Source of the DNA: Massilia aquatica
GTDB lineage: Bacteria > Pseudomonadota > Gammaproteobacteria > Burkholderiales > Burkholderiaceae_D
Direction: 5' to 3'
Length of the DNA: 64,000 nucleotides
Assembly (NCBI RefSeq): GCF_011682045.1
Contig: NZ_VVIW01000015.1
Location: 32,988 to 96,987 of the forward strand
Position 1 is the stretch's first letter; every line of letters starts with the position of its first letter. The position numbers and the translations under genes are program-made. Positions 42,168-51,906 of this stretch are shown here, piece after piece. Below the pieces are notes generated by a model. The model did not search any database and had not been told where the DNA came from. It was given only the letters and a program-made list of their open reading frames with translations.

Positions 42168-43710
42168 ACCGAGCACCACCCGCCGCGCCGTCATTTTCGA
42201 CCGCGAGCGCCTCACCATCGAGGATATCGTCGACATCGCGCGCGGCAGCGCCAGCGCCCAACTGTCGCCTGATCCGGTGTTCCGCGCGGCGATCGCGCGC
42301 GGCGCCGACTTCCTCGACCGCCTGCTGCGCGAGGACGGCACCATCTACGGCGTGACCACCGGCTACGGCGACTCGTGCACGGTCTCGATTCCGCCCGAGC
42401 TGGTGGCCGAACTGCCGCACCACCTGTATACCTACCACGGCTGCGGCCTGGGCGACTACCTGACGCCTGCGCAAACGCGCGCGGTGATGGCCACGCGCCT
42501 GGCGTCGCTCTCGAAAGGCTTTTCGGGCGTGAGCGTGGAACTGCTGGAGCAGATCGCGCGCCTGCTCGATGCGGACCTGCTGCCGCTGATCCCGAGCGAA
42601 GGCTCGGTCGGCGCCAGCGGCGACCTGACCCCGCTGTCCTATCTGGCGGCGGTGTTGTGCGGCGAGCGCGAAGTCTGGCGCGACGGCGTGCAGGTCCCGG
42701 CCGCGCAAGCCTTGCAGGACGCTGGGATTGCGCCGCTGCGCCTGCGCCCGAAAGAAGGGCTGGCGATCATGAACGGCACCGCCGTCATGACCGCGCTGGC
42801 CTGCCTGGCGTACGAGCGCGCCGGGTACCTGACGCGCATGTGCACGCGCATCACCGCCATGGCCTCGTTTGCGCTGGACGGCAACGCTCACCATTTTGAT
42901 GAAACCCTGTTCTCGGTCAAGCCGCACGCCGGCATGCAGGGCGTGGCCGCGTGGCTCCGCGCGGACCTGGACGTGGGCCAGGCCGAACGCAACGGCAAAC
43001 GCCTGCAGGACCGCTACTCGATCCGCTGCGCGCCGCACGTCATCGGCGTGCTGGCCGACGCGTTGCCGTTCTTCCGCCAGTCGATCGAAAATGAACTCAA
43101 TAGCGCCAACGACAACCCGATCATCGACGCCGAAGGCGAACGCGTGCTGCATGGCGGCCATTTCTATGGCGGCCATATCGCCTTTGCCATGGACGGCATG
43201 AAGAACGCGGTCGCCAACCTGGCCGACCTGCTGGACCGCCAGATGGCGCTGCTGGTCGACAGCCGCTACAACCACGGCCTGCCGGCCAACCTGTCCGGCG
43301 CCGAAGGGCCGCGCGCGGCCATCAACCACGGCCTGAAAGCCTTGCAGATCAGTTCTTCGGCGTGGACCGCCGAAGCGCTGAAACTGACCATGCCAGCCTC
43401 GGTGTTTTCGCGTTCGACCGAATGCCACAACCAGGACAAGGTCAGCATGGGCACCATCGCCGCGCGCGACTGCCTGCGCGTGCTCGATTTGACCGAGCAG
43501 GTCGTCGCCGCGCTCCTGATCACGGTGCGTCAGGGTATGTGGCTGCGCCTGCGCGTCAATCCCGAGCATCGCGCGCCGCAGGCGTTGATGGAGATGATGG
43601 AAAAAATCGGCCTGGACGTGGCGCCGGTGGTGGAAGACCGCCGCCTGGAGCCCGAGCTGCGCGTGCTCATTGCGCGCCTGCGCGAGCAAGCCTGGAGCCT
43701 GTATGCGTAG
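42157..43710 (+). CDS. Aromatic amino acid ammonia-lyase (HAL/PAL/TAL family)
   Basis: A 517-aa lyase. The MIO cofactor triad Ala153-Ser154-Gly155 sits in GSVGASGDLTPL, YGVTTGYGDS is the inner loop with the catalytic Tyr, and NDNPIID and the FSRSTECHNQDKVSMG block complete the active site. At the substrate-selectivity pair it reads H94-G95 (YTYHGCGLG); a His here points toward tyrosine rather than phenylalanine, but the following Gly differs from the HL of known bacterial tyrosine lyases. In the flexirubin pathway such a lyase makes a 4-coumarate starter. Here it should feed the AMP-ligase at 37665. Confidence 0.92.
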   Translation: MHPEPSTTRRAVIFDRERLTIEDIVDIARGSASAQLSPDPVFRAAIARGADFLDRLLREDGTIYGVTTGYGDSCTVSIPPELVAELPHHLYTYHGCGLGDYLTPAQTRAVMATRLASLSKGFSGVSVELLEQIARLLDADLLPLIPSEGSVGASGDLTPLSYLAAVLCGEREVWRDGVQVPAAQALQDAGIAPLRLRPKEGLAIMNGTAVMTALACLAYERAGYLTRMCTRITAMASFALDGNAHHFDETLFSVKPHAGMQGVAAWLRADLDVGQAERNGKRLQDRYSIRCAPHVIGVLADALPFFRQSIENELNSANDNPIIDAEGERVLHGGHFYGGHIAFAMDGMKNAVANLADLLDRQMALLVDSRYNHGLPANLSGAEGPRAAINHGLKALQISSSAWTAEALKLTMPASVFSRSTECHNQDKVSMGTIAARDCLRVLDLTEQVVAALLITVRQGMWLRLRVNPEHRAPQALMEMMEKIGLDVAPVVEDRRLEPELRVLIARLREQAWSLYA

Positions 43711-44137
43711 GGGCGCGCCGCCCAGCCCCTGGTTCGCCGAGACCGAGATGCAGGTCCAGTTCTTCGACCTGGACCCGATGCAGATCGTCTGGCACGGTAA
43801 CTACGTCAAGTATCTCGAAGTGGTGCGCTGCGCGCTGCTCGACAAGATCGGCTACAACTACGAGCAGATGAAGGCCTCCGGTTTTGCCTGGCCGGTGATC
43901 GACATGAATCTGCGCTACATCGGCCCGGCCGTGTTCGGCCAGCGCCTGACCCTGCGCGCCGAAATCGTCGAATACGAAAACCGCCTCAAGATCGATTACC
44001 TGATCACCGACACGGCGACCGGCAAGCGCCTGAACCGCGCCAGCACCACCCAGGTGGCGGTCGATATCGCCACGGGCGACATGTGCTTCATGTCGCCGCC
44101 CGTGCTGTTTGAAAAATTAGGAGTCACCCCGCAATGA
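43703..44137 (+). CDS. 4-hydroxybenzoyl-CoA thioesterase-like hotdog protein (ApeK-like)
   Basis: A 144-aa single-hotdog thioesterase. The 4HBT motif FFDLDPMQIVWHGNYVKYLE holds the conserved Asp and the helix start, followed by NLRYIGPAVFGQ. In APE systems this enzyme (ApeK) releases products or clears stalled ACP chains. The start lies inside the end of the lyase gene (8-base overlap) and the stop overlaps the next gene by ATGA. Confidence 0.9.
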   Translation: MRRGAPPSPWFAETEMQVQFFDLDPMQIVWHGNYVKYLEVVRCALLDKIGYNYEQMKASGFAWPVIDMNLRYIGPAVFGQRLTLRAEIVEYENRLKIDYLITDTATGKRLNRASTTQVAVDIATGDMCFMSPPVLFEKLGVTPQ

Positions 44138-44736
44138 AACGCCTGATCCTGGCATTCGCCATCGCCGCCTCGTGCGCCGCCGCCAACGCCGCCGCGCCGA
44201 TCGCCAACATACAGTCGCTGCTGGCCAAACCGGCCATGCTGTGCGGCCGCTTCGACCAGACCAAGCACCTGGCCGGCATGAAAAAGCCGCTTGCTTCGAA
44301 CGGGCGTTTTTGCGTCGTTGCCGGCAAGGGCGTCCTGTGGCGCACCCTGAAGCCATTTCCGAACACCCTGCGCCTCACGCGCGACGAAATCGTCAGCTTC
44401 CAGGGTGAGCGCGTGGCGATGCGCCTCGAAGCGAAGCAGGAGCCGACCGTACGCATGATTAACAGCGTGCTGTTCTCGCTGCTGTCGGGCGACCTGGGGC
44501 AGCTGGAAACCCTGTTCGAGGTCGATGGCAATGTCGACGGCGGCAACTGGAACGTCGCCCTCAAGGCGCGCCAGCCGGCGCTGGCCAAAGCCATCGGCGC
44601 CATCTCGCTCGATGGCGGCGCGTACGTGAAGAATATCCAGATTGCCGAAGCATCGGGCGATAAAACCCTGATCGTTTTTTCCGAGATCAAAACGGGCGAG
44701 GGCGTCATGACGGCTGAAGAGGCGGCGCTGCTGTGA
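44134..44736 (+). CDS. LolA-like outer-membrane lipoprotein carrier (ApeL-like)
   Basis: A 200-aa periplasmic protein with a signal peptide (MKRLILAFAIAASCAAANA, about 1-19) and the LolA-type beta fold (FDQTKHLAGMKKPLASNGRF, then VLWRTLKPFPNTL). In pigment clusters it is thought to ferry the lipid-anchored polyene across the periplasm toward the outer membrane. It sits between the thioesterase (ATGA overlap) and the exporter (GTGA overlap), so the export genes are translationally coupled. Confidence 0.9.
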   Translation: MKRLILAFAIAASCAAANAAAPIANIQSLLAKPAMLCGRFDQTKHLAGMKKPLASNGRFCVVAGKGVLWRTLKPFPNTLRLTRDEIVSFQGERVAMRLEAKQEPTVRMINSVLFSLLSGDLGQLETLFEVDGNVDGGNWNVALKARQPALAKAIGAISLDGGAYVKNIQIAEASGDKTLIVFSEIKTGEGVMTAEEAALL

Positions 44737-47096
44737 ACACGGAAGTAAAGCGCCACAAGTGGCTGGCCTGGATCTGGGCCCTGGTGGTATGCGCCCTGCT
44801 GGGGCATAACGCCTACCTGTGGATCGTGCAGCGCATCGTGCCGGACACCGATATCCTGGCCCTGCTGCCGGTGCAGGAGCGCGACCGCGTCCTGCAGGAA
44901 TCGTTTACCCACATGGTGGACGCGGCGCAGCAGCGCGTGATCGTGCTGGTCGGCGCCGCCGACTGGAACGACGCCAGGCGCGCCGCCGACGCCTACAACG
45001 CGGTGCTGGCGACCAGGCCCGGCGTGCTGGAAGCGGTCAAACTGTCCGACGAAACCCAGGGCGACTGGCTGGCGCCATTCCAGAAGCACAGCGTGGCTTT
45101 GCTGACCGCGCAGCAGGAAGCGCAGCTGCGCAGCGAAAGTCCGCAGTTCTGGACCGAAGCGGCGCTGGCCAAACTTTACTCCGCTTTCTCCGGCCCCAAA
45201 TTGGGCGCCTTCCGCGACGATCCGTTCGGCCTGTTTTCCGGCTGGGTCCAGGAACGCGCGCAGGAAACGCCGGTGCGCCCGCGCGACGACAAGCTGTTCG
45301 TGGCCGACGCCGAACGCCAGTATGTATTGATGCCGCTGACGATGCGCGCCCCGGCGTTCTCGATGACGGCCCAGCAAACCGTGGTGCCGCTGCTCGAACA
45401 GGCCAGACAGGCCGCGCTGAAGGCTGCGCCGCAGGCCAGGGTCATCACCGCCGGCGTGGTGCTGCATGCCTCCGCCGCCAGCAGCCAGGCCGAAGGCGAA
45501 ATGTCGACCATTGGCGTCGGTTCGCTGGCCGGCATCGTGCTGCTGACGTGGTTTACCTTTCGCTCGCTGCGCCCGATCGCGCTGGTGCTGCTCTCGATCG
45601 GGATCGGTTTTCTCGGTTCGCTCTCCGTGTGCTGGCTGCTGTTCGGCCGCATCCACCTGCTGACCCTCGTTTTTGGGGCGAGCCTGATCGGGGTGGCCCA
45701 GGATTACGGCATCTATTACCTATGCAACCGCCTCAGCGCCGACCCAGGCGAAAACTCGGTGCGCCTGCTCAAACGCCTGCTGCCTGGCCTGTGCCTGACC
45801 TTGCTGGCGGCGGTAATCGGCTACACCGGCCTCGGTTTCACGCCGTTTCCCGGCCTGCGCCACATGGCGGTGTTCTCCGCCGTGGGCCTGGTGTTCGCGT
45901 GGCTGACGGTGGCCTGCTGGTTCCCGCTGCTGGTCTCCGGCGGTACCCTCAAGAGCGGGGCGCTGGCACGGCGCTACGGCGCCGCACTGGCGCACTGGCC
46001 GCGCGCGCGCATGAACGCGCCGACCCTGGGCATCGCGGCGCTGTTCGTGCTGGTGGCCGGTTTCGGCTGGTCGCGCCTGGGCGTCAATGACGACATCCGC
46101 TCGCTGCAAACGCCGCCCAGGCATCTGATCGAGGACCAGATCAAACTGGGCAAGCTGCTCGATGCGCCGACGCCGGTACAGTACTTCCTGGTGCGCGGCG
46201 CCAGCGCCGAAGTGGTGCTGCAGCGCGAAGAAGCGCTCAAGCGGCGCCTCGATCCTTTGATCGCGGCCAGGCGCATCGGCGGCTACCAGGCCATGTCGAA
46301 CTGGGTGCCCTCGATCCGCACCCAGCTGGAACGGCGCGCCCTGGTCGAGACCAAATTGCTTTCGCCCGGCGGCCCGCTCGACGCGGTGGCCAAGGCCATC
46401 GACGAAGACAGCGCCTGGGTGGCCGCCACGCGCGCGCACCTGATGGCGCCGCGCACCCCGCTCACGCCCGGGGAATTCCTCAAGACGCCGCCGAGCGAGC
46501 CATGGCGCCATCTGTGGCTGGGCGATATTGACGGCACCCACGCCAGCATCGTCGCGCTGCGCGGCATGAGCATGGCCGCGCTGCCCGAGCTGCGCCGCGC
46601 GGGCGAGGGCATGGACGGCGTGCAGTGGGTCGACAAGGTCGCCGAGATTTCATCGGTGCTGGGCCGCTACCGCCAGTACATGGGCTGGGTGGTGCTGGCC
46701 GCCTACGCGGTGGTGCTGGTGCTGCTGTACCCGCGCTATCGCGGCAACGCATGGCGCGTGGTGGCGCCGACCGCGGTGGCGACCATCGCCACCCTGGGCG
46801 TGCTTGGCCTGGCCGGCCAGTCGCTGCAACTGTTCCATGTCCTGGCGCTGATGCTGCTGCTGGGGGTGGGCGTCGATTACGGCATCTTCATGCAGGAACA
46901 CCCGGACCGGCGCGATACCACGCCGTGGCTGGCGGTGGGCCTGTCGGCAGCGAACACCATTCTGTCTTTCGGACTGCTGGGCCTGAGCGGCACCCCGGCC
47001 CTGCACGCATTCGGACTGACGATGCTGATCGGGACCGCGCTCGCGTGGCTGCTGGTCCCCTGTTTTACCAACGCCAAGGACACCAACCATGCCTAA
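44733..47096 (+). CDS. MMPL/RND-type exporter (ApeM-like)
   Basis: A 787-aa inner-membrane transporter with about 12 TM helices in two MMPL repeats separated by large periplasmic loops. TM1 is WLAWIWALVVCALLG; GVAQDYGIYYLCNR and GVGVDYGIFMQE lie in the two TM4-like helices and carry the acidic residues used for proton coupling. This protein should move the assembled lipid-polyene to the periplasmic LolA-like carrier. The GTG start overlaps the upstream stop (GTGA). Confidence 0.93.
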   Translation: MNTEVKRHKWLAWIWALVVCALLGHNAYLWIVQRIVPDTDILALLPVQERDRVLQESFTHMVDAAQQRVIVLVGAADWNDARRAADAYNAVLATRPGVLEAVKLSDETQGDWLAPFQKHSVALLTAQQEAQLRSESPQFWTEAALAKLYSAFSGPKLGAFRDDPFGLFSGWVQERAQETPVRPRDDKLFVADAERQYVLMPLTMRAPAFSMTAQQTVVPLLEQARQAALKAAPQARVITAGVVLHASAASSQAEGEMSTIGVGSLAGIVLLTWFTFRSLRPIALVLLSIGIGFLGSLSVCWLLFGRIHLLTLVFGASLIGVAQDYGIYYLCNRLSADPGENSVRLLKRLLPGLCLTLLAAVIGYTGLGFTPFPGLRHMAVFSAVGLVFAWLTVACWFPLLVSGGTLKSGALARRYGAALAHWPRARMNAPTLGIAALFVLVAGFGWSRLGVNDDIRSLQTPPRHLIEDQIKLGKLLDAPTPVQYFLVRGASAEVVLQREEALKRRLDPLIAARRIGGYQAMSNWVPSIRTQLERRALVETKLLSPGGPLDAVAKAIDEDSAWVAATRAHLMAPRTPLTPGEFLKTPPSEPWRHLWLGDIDGTHASIVALRGMSMAALPELRRAGEGMDGVQWVDKVAEISSVLGRYRQYMGWVVLAAYAVVLVLLYPRYRGNAWRVVAPTAVATIATLGVLGLAGQSLQLFHVLALMLLLGVGVDYGIFMQEHPDRRDTTPWLAVGLSAANTILSFGLLGLSGTPALHAFGLTMLIGTALAWLLVPCFTNAKDTNHA

Positions 47097-47631
47097 CGCC
47101 CGCCTTCTTCCGGCCCTGCTGGCCGCGGCGCTGCTGGCCGCCTGCGCCACACCGCCGGCACCGCTGGCGCGCCTCGGCATCAAACTCGCCCCGAGCGCGC
47201 TGGAGGCAAGCATCAGCGTGCAGCAGCACCTGAAAGTCGAGCGCAAGGGTCGTATCGACGAACTCGATGCCGCCGTCGAAGTCGATCCGCAGCAGGTGCA
47301 GATGGTCGGCCTGGCGTTCGGCCAGCGCGTCTTGAGCCTGAATTACGACGGCAAGGAACTGACCTCCTGGCGCCACATGATGCTGCCCAGGCAGGTGCGC
47401 GCCGACGACGTGCTGGAAGACATGCAGCTCACCTTGTGGCCGGCCGAGGCGATTGCGCGCAGCCTGCCGCCGGGCTGGCGCATCGAAGACGCCGGCCTTT
47501 CCCGCACCCTGTACCTCGATGGCGCGGTGGTGGCCACGATTACCTACACGCAGATGCCGCGCTGGAGCGGCACTGTGACCCTCGATAACCTGCGTTACGA
47601 TTACCGCCTGACCATCGAGTCGGCGCCTTAA
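47089..47631 (+). CDS. DUF3261 lipoprotein (ApeN-like)
   Basis: A 180-aa lipoprotein: the signal sequence ends in the lipobox LLAAC (Cys at about residue 19). The mature part, with LDAAVEVDPQQVQMVGLAFGQRVLSLNYDG, matches the DUF3261 family found in aryl-polyene clusters, built like the LolB fold. A role as outer-membrane receptor for the pigment is inferred from that analogy. Overlaps the exporter by 8 bases. Confidence 0.88.
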   Translation: MPNARLLPALLAAALLAACATPPAPLARLGIKLAPSALEASISVQQHLKVERKGRIDELDAAVEVDPQQVQMVGLAFGQRVLSLNYDGKELTSWRHMMLPRQVRADDVLEDMQLTLWPAEAIARSLPPGWRIEDAGLSRTLYLDGAVVATITYTQMPRWSGTVTLDNLRYDYRLTIESAP

Positions 47632-47634
47632 ACT

Positions 47635-48816
47635 ATGAAGCTGTTTCTGAACGAATGCGGAATCGTGTGCGCGCTGGGCGACTCGCATGAGGAGATCAAG
47701 CGCCGCCTGTTTGCCGGCGAGAGCGGCATCGCTCCGACCGACGCCTGGTCGCCGGGACGCGTGCTGCCGCTCGGGCGCGTCATGAGCGCGCTGCCGGACG
47801 GCGCCGCGCTCCCGCTTGGCCAGCGCAGCCGCAACAACCGGCTGGCCCTGGCCGCGCTGGCCCAGATCCGCCCGGCCGTCGACGCCGCCGTGGCGCGCTA
47901 CGGCGCCAACCGCATCGGCATCGTGATCGGCACCAGCACCTCGGGCATCGCCGAAACCGAAGCGGCGCTGCAGGCGCACTTCGCCGGTGCGGCGCTGCCG
48001 CTTGACTTTCACTATGCGCAGCAGGAGATGGGTTCGCCCGCCGCCATGCTGGCCCATGAACTGAAGGTTACGGGTCCGGCCTACGCCCATTCGAGCGCCT
48101 GCGCGTCCGGCGCCAAGGCGATCGCCAGCGCCGCGCGCCTGATCCGCATGGGCCTGTGCGACGCCGTCGTCACCGGCGGCGTGGACACCTTGTGCGGCTT
48201 TACGGTGGCCGGCTTTTCGGCGCTCGAATCGGTCAGCGCGGCGCGCTGCAACCCCCTGAGCGCCAACCGCGCCGGTATCAACATTGGCGAGGGCGCGGCC
48301 CTGTTCCTGATGACGCGCGAGCCGGCCGCGGTCGCCCTGTGCGGCTGGGGCGAAGCCTCCGACGGTCACCACATGTCGGCGCCCGATCCGGCCGGCAGCG
48401 GCGCGCGCCTGGCGATTGCCGAAGCGCTCGGGCGCGCCGGCCTCAAACCTGCGCAGATCGACTACATCAACCTGCACGGCACCGCCACCATCCAGAACGA
48501 TGCGATGGAGTCGCGCGTGGTGCACGACCTGTTCGGCCCTGAGGTGGCGGTCAGTTCGACCAAGGGTTTTACCGGCCACGCGCTGGGCGCGGCCGCCGCA
48601 CTGGAAGCGGCGCTGATCTGGCTGGCCATGCAGGCTGACAATCCGGAAGGCCTGCTGCCGCCGCAGTTGTGGGACGGCGTGCCGGATGCGGCGCTGCCGG
48701 TCCTGAACGTGGCCGCGCCGGGTGCGCGCCTGGGCCGCCCGCTCGACTGGGCGCTGAGTAACTCGTTTGCCTTCGGCGGTTCGAACGCCACCTTGATCCT
48801 GGGACGGACCCGATGA
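47635..48816 (+). CDS. Beta-ketoacyl-ACP synthase (ApeO-like)
   Basis: A 393-aa ketosynthase extending the polyene with malonyl-ACP. The active-site Cys is C156 in SSACASGAKA; the two His are in NLHGTAT and TGHALGAA, so the triad is complete. It would pair with the chain-length-factor-like protein at 35091. Translation starts 3 bases after the lipoprotein stop; the end overlaps the dehydratase by ATGA. Confidence 0.92.
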   Translation: MKLFLNECGIVCALGDSHEEIKRRLFAGESGIAPTDAWSPGRVLPLGRVMSALPDGAALPLGQRSRNNRLALAALAQIRPAVDAAVARYGANRIGIVIGTSTSGIAETEAALQAHFAGAALPLDFHYAQQEMGSPAAMLAHELKVTGPAYAHSSACASGAKAIASAARLIRMGLCDAVVTGGVDTLCGFTVAGFSALESVSAARCNPLSANRAGINIGEGAALFLMTREPAAVALCGWGEASDGHHMSAPDPAGSGARLAIAEALGRAGLKPAQIDYINLHGTATIQNDAMESRVVHDLFGPEVAVSSTKGFTGHALGAAAALEAALIWLAMQADNPEGLLPPQLWDGVPDAALPVLNVAAPGARLGRPLDWALSNSFAFGGSNATLILGRTR

Positions 48817-49289
48817 ACAGCGACAGCTTCCCCGATATCCGCGCGCTGGTCCCGCACGAAGGCGAGATGGTGTTCCTCGACCGCGTGCTCACGGCCGGCA
48901 CCAGCACCCTGTGCGCGGAAGTGACGATCGGCCAGCACAGCGTGTTCTTCGACGCGGCAGGTCCCGAACCCGGTGTGGGTTCATGGGTCGGCATCGAATA
49001 CATGGCGCAGGCGATTGCCGCCCACGCCGGCTTTTTGGCGCGCCTGCGCGGCGACGCGGTGCGGGTGGGCTTTTTGCTCGGTGCGCGCCGCTACACGGCC
49101 AATGTGCCCCTGTTCACGCTGGGCAGCGTGCTGCATGTGCACGTCCAGCACGTGCTCCAGGGCGAGAATGGCCTGGGCGCGTTCGACTGCCGCATCGACG
49201 ATGGCGCTACGGCGGCGAACCTGGCCAACGCCACCATCACGGTGTTCCAGCCCGATAACGTTAACGAATTTTTGCAGCGGAGTTTTTAG
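48813..49289 (+). CDS. Hotdog-fold 3-hydroxyacyl-ACP dehydratase (ApeP-like)
   Basis: A 158-aa FabA/FabZ-like dehydratase subunit. LVPHEGEMVFLDRVL is the usual N-terminal strand and GSWVGIEYMAQAIAAHAG the central helix with the catalytic acidic residue. In characterised APE systems ApeP pairs with ApeI as a heterodimer; here the ApeI-like domain is fused to the ligase at 37665. Confidence 0.9.
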   Translation: MNSDSFPDIRALVPHEGEMVFLDRVLTAGTSTLCAEVTIGQHSVFFDAAGPEPGVGSWVGIEYMAQAIAAHAGFLARLRGDAVRVGFLLGARRYTANVPLFTLGSVLHVHVQHVLQGENGLGAFDCRIDDGATAANLANATITVFQPDNVNEFLQRSF

Positions 49290-50033
49290 ATGGATAAGCA
49301 GAGCAGTATCAACCAGACAGTATTGGTGACCGGTTCCTCGCGCGGCATCGGCAAGGCCATCGCGCTGCGCCTGGCGCGCGACGGCTACGATATCGTCGTC
49401 CATTGCCGCAGCCAGCGCGCCGAAGCCGACGCGGTCGCGCGCGAGATCGAGGCCATGGGCCGCCGCGCGCGCGTGCTGCAATTCGATATCGGCGAGCGCG
49501 ATGTGGCGTCCGGCGCGCTGCTGGCCGACATCGAACAGCATGGCTGCTACTACGGCGTGGTGTGCAACGCCGGCGTGGCGCGCGACAATGCCTTCCCGGC
49601 CATGAGCGGCGAGGACTGGGACATCGTCCTCAAGACCAATCTCGATGGCTTCTACAACGTGCTCAATCCCCTGGTCATGCCGATGGTCCAGCGCCGCAAA
49701 CCTGGCCGCATCGTCACCATGGCCTCGGTGTCCGGCCTGGCCGGCAACCGCGGGCAGGTCAATTACAGCGCGGCCAAGGCCGGCATCATCGGCGCCACCA
49801 AGGCGCTGGCGATCGAACTGGCCAAGCGCGCCATCACCGTCAACTGCGTAGCCCCCGGCCTGATCGAAACCGACATGATCGGCGACGTCCCGCTGGACGA
49901 AGCGCTCAAGATGATTCCCGCCAGGCGGATCGGCAAACCGGAGGAAGTGGCGGCGGCGGTGAGTTTTCTGGTCGGCGCCGATGCCTCGTACATCACGCGC
50001 CAGGTTATCTCGGTCAATGGAGGCATGGTATGA
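49290..50033 (+). CDS. 3-oxoacyl-ACP reductase (FabG-like, ApeQ-like)
   Basis: A 247-aa short-chain dehydrogenase that reduces the beta-keto group each cycle. Motifs: TGSSRGIG, CNAGV, Ser in MASVSG, YSAAK, and PGLIETDM. The R-rich sequence after the second strand (VHCRSQRAEAD) indicates NADPH. It begins directly after the upstream stop with no gap and overlaps the last ketosynthase by ATGA. Confidence 0.93.
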   Translation: MDKQSSINQTVLVTGSSRGIGKAIALRLARDGYDIVVHCRSQRAEADAVAREIEAMGRRARVLQFDIGERDVASGALLADIEQHGCYYGVVCNAGVARDNAFPAMSGEDWDIVLKTNLDGFYNVLNPLVMPMVQRRKPGRIVTMASVSGLAGNRGQVNYSAAKAGIIGATKALAIELAKRAITVNCVAPGLIETDMIGDVPLDEALKMIPARRIGKPEEVAAAVSFLVGADASYITRQVISVNGGMV

Positions 50034-51259
50034 CGCGCCGCGTGGTCGTCACCGGCATGGCCGGCATCAGCCCGTTGGGCAACGACTGGACCGCGATCCG
50101 CGCGCGCCTGGGCGAGTACCGCAACGCCATCGTGCAGATGCCCGACTGGGCCGGCTACGAAGGCCTGAATACCAACCTGGGCGCGCCGGCCGCGCCGTTC
50201 GCACTGGGTGAACGCTTTCACCGCAAGGCCATCCGCAGCATGGGGCGGGTGGCGCTGATGGCCACGCGCGCGAGCGAAATGGCGCTCGGACACGCCGGCC
50301 TGCTCGACCATCCGCTGCTCAAGAGCGGGCGCATGGGCGTCTCGTTCGGTTCCTCGGCCGGCACCCCGAGCGCGATCGGCGACTTTGGCCGCATGATGGA
50401 AGAGCGCAGCACGCGCGGCATCAACGCCACCACCTACATCAAGATGATGGCGCATACGGCGCCGGTCAACATCGGCGTGTTTTTCGGCCTGACCGGGCGC
50501 GTGATCACCACCTCGTCGGCCTGCACCTCGGGCAGCCAGGGCATCGGCTACGCGTACGAAGCGATCCGCAACGGCCAGCAGACCGCCATGGTCGCCGGCG
50601 GCGCCGAGGAGCTGTGCGCCACCGAAGCGGCGGTGTTCGATACCCTGTTCGCCACCAGCACGCGCAACGACGCGCCAGGCAGCACGCCACGCCCGTTCGA
50701 CGGCGCGCGCGACGGCCTGGTGATCGGCGAGGGCGCCGGTTGCCTGATCCTGGAAGAGCGGGAGCATGCGCTCGCGCGCGGCGCCACCATCCATGCGGAG
50801 CTGGTGGGCTTCGGCACCAACAGCGACGGCTGCCACGTGACCCAGCCGAATGCGGCGACCATGAAGATTGCGATGGAACTGGCCCTGGCCGACGCCGCCC
50901 TGGCGCCCGCCGCCATCGGCTATGTCAATGCGCACGGCACCGCCACCGAGCAGGGCGACATCGCCGAATCGCACGCCACCCACGCCATGTTCGGCGCGCG
51001 CATGCCGATCAGTTCACTGAAAAGCTACATGGGCCACACCCTGGGCGCCTGCGGCGCGCTGGAGGCGTGGATCAGCATCGAGATGATGCGCGAGGGCTGG
51101 TTTGCGCCGACCATCAACCTGGAGCAGGTCGATGAACGCTGCGCGCCGCTCGACTACATCCGCAGCGAGGGCAGGCGCATCGACACCGACTACATCATGA
51201 CCAACAACTTTGCGTTCGGCGGCATTAACACCTCGCTCATTTTCAAGCGGGCCGGCTGA
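50030..51259 (+). CDS. Beta-ketoacyl-ACP synthase (ApeR-like), last gene of the cluster
   Basis: A 409-aa FabF-type ketosynthase with C165 in TSSACTSGS and the two His in NAHGTAT and MGHTLGACGA. In characterised APE clusters the ApeR enzyme performs the first condensation with the aryl starter or supports ApeO. It ends the co-directional run of eighteen genes; the next gene is on the opposite strand 21 bases on. Confidence 0.92.
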   Translation: MTRRVVVTGMAGISPLGNDWTAIRARLGEYRNAIVQMPDWAGYEGLNTNLGAPAAPFALGERFHRKAIRSMGRVALMATRASEMALGHAGLLDHPLLKSGRMGVSFGSSAGTPSAIGDFGRMMEERSTRGINATTYIKMMAHTAPVNIGVFFGLTGRVITTSSACTSGSQGIGYAYEAIRNGQQTAMVAGGAEELCATEAAVFDTLFATSTRNDAPGSTPRPFDGARDGLVIGEGAGCLILEEREHALARGATIHAELVGFGTNSDGCHVTQPNAATMKIAMELALADAALAPAAIGYVNAHGTATEQGDIAESHATHAMFGARMPISSLKSYMGHTLGACGALEAWISIEMMREGWFAPTINLEQVDERCAPLDYIRSEGRRIDTDYIMTNNFAFGGINTSLIFKRAG

Positions 51260-51280
51260 AGCGCAGCATGCCGCACTCCG

Positions 51281-51715
51281 TCACGATCCGGCCGTGCCCG
51301 GGAACAGCTGGTCGACCAGCTCGGTGATTTTCTTTTCCGCACCGATGAACTTGCCCATATTGCCGCCGCCGCGCGTGGCGTCGTAGGTCGCCTTGCCGGC
51401 CTGCTTGCCGTCCTTGTAGACGATGATCTCGGCATACGCCATGTACATCGCCATGTCCCATCGCCAGTTGGCTGTGTAGGTCGAGGTGACCGGGCAGGCG
51501 ATCAGCGAGGCGCCGCTCTCGAGGCGCTTGACCTCGTAGCCTCTGTTGCTCAGCGCGCGCTCGTAGGCATCGAGGAAGGTGGCGCGCACATTCCCATTCT
51601 GGGAAATACAGACCGTTTTGCTGTCGAGCCGGGCGACAGGCTTGACGTTTTGATGGATCGCGCAGCCGCTCAAGGCGAACAGGGCGAGGGAAGCACAGGC
51701 GAGTCTGGACATCAT
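51281..51715 (-). CDS. Sbal_3080-like lipoprotein of unknown function
   Basis: A 144-aa lipoprotein: the signal peptide ends in LSGC (Cys at about residue 18). The mature part is a compact alpha/beta domain with YERALSNRGYEVKRLE, then CPVTSTYTANWRWDMAMYMAYAEI and a C-terminal AEKKITELVDQLFPG, a pattern shared by small outer-membrane lipoproteins of this family. Two ATG codons (51715 and 51712) are adjacent. It converges on the pigment operon. Confidence 0.8.
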   Translation of the reverse strand: MMSRLACASLALFALSGCAIHQNVKPVARLDSKTVCISQNGNVRATFLDAYERALSNRGYEVKRLESGASLIACPVTSTYTANWRWDMAMYMAYAEIIVYKDGKQAGKATYDATRGGGNMGKFIGAEKKITELVDQLFPGTAGS

Positions 51716-51906
51716 ATAATTTCTTATTGGAAATAATTGGCTTTGAACTATAGCATTGCATTTCCACGTAAACATAGTGTGTTCATCTGAAACTAAAAGT
51801 TTGTTAGCGAACACTTAAAAAGCAACGCTTATCTGCGAATAGTTCGACATGGATCAAGCCGAGGCATAGAATCGACAGTTGTACAACGGAAACTAAAGAG
51901 GTCTCC

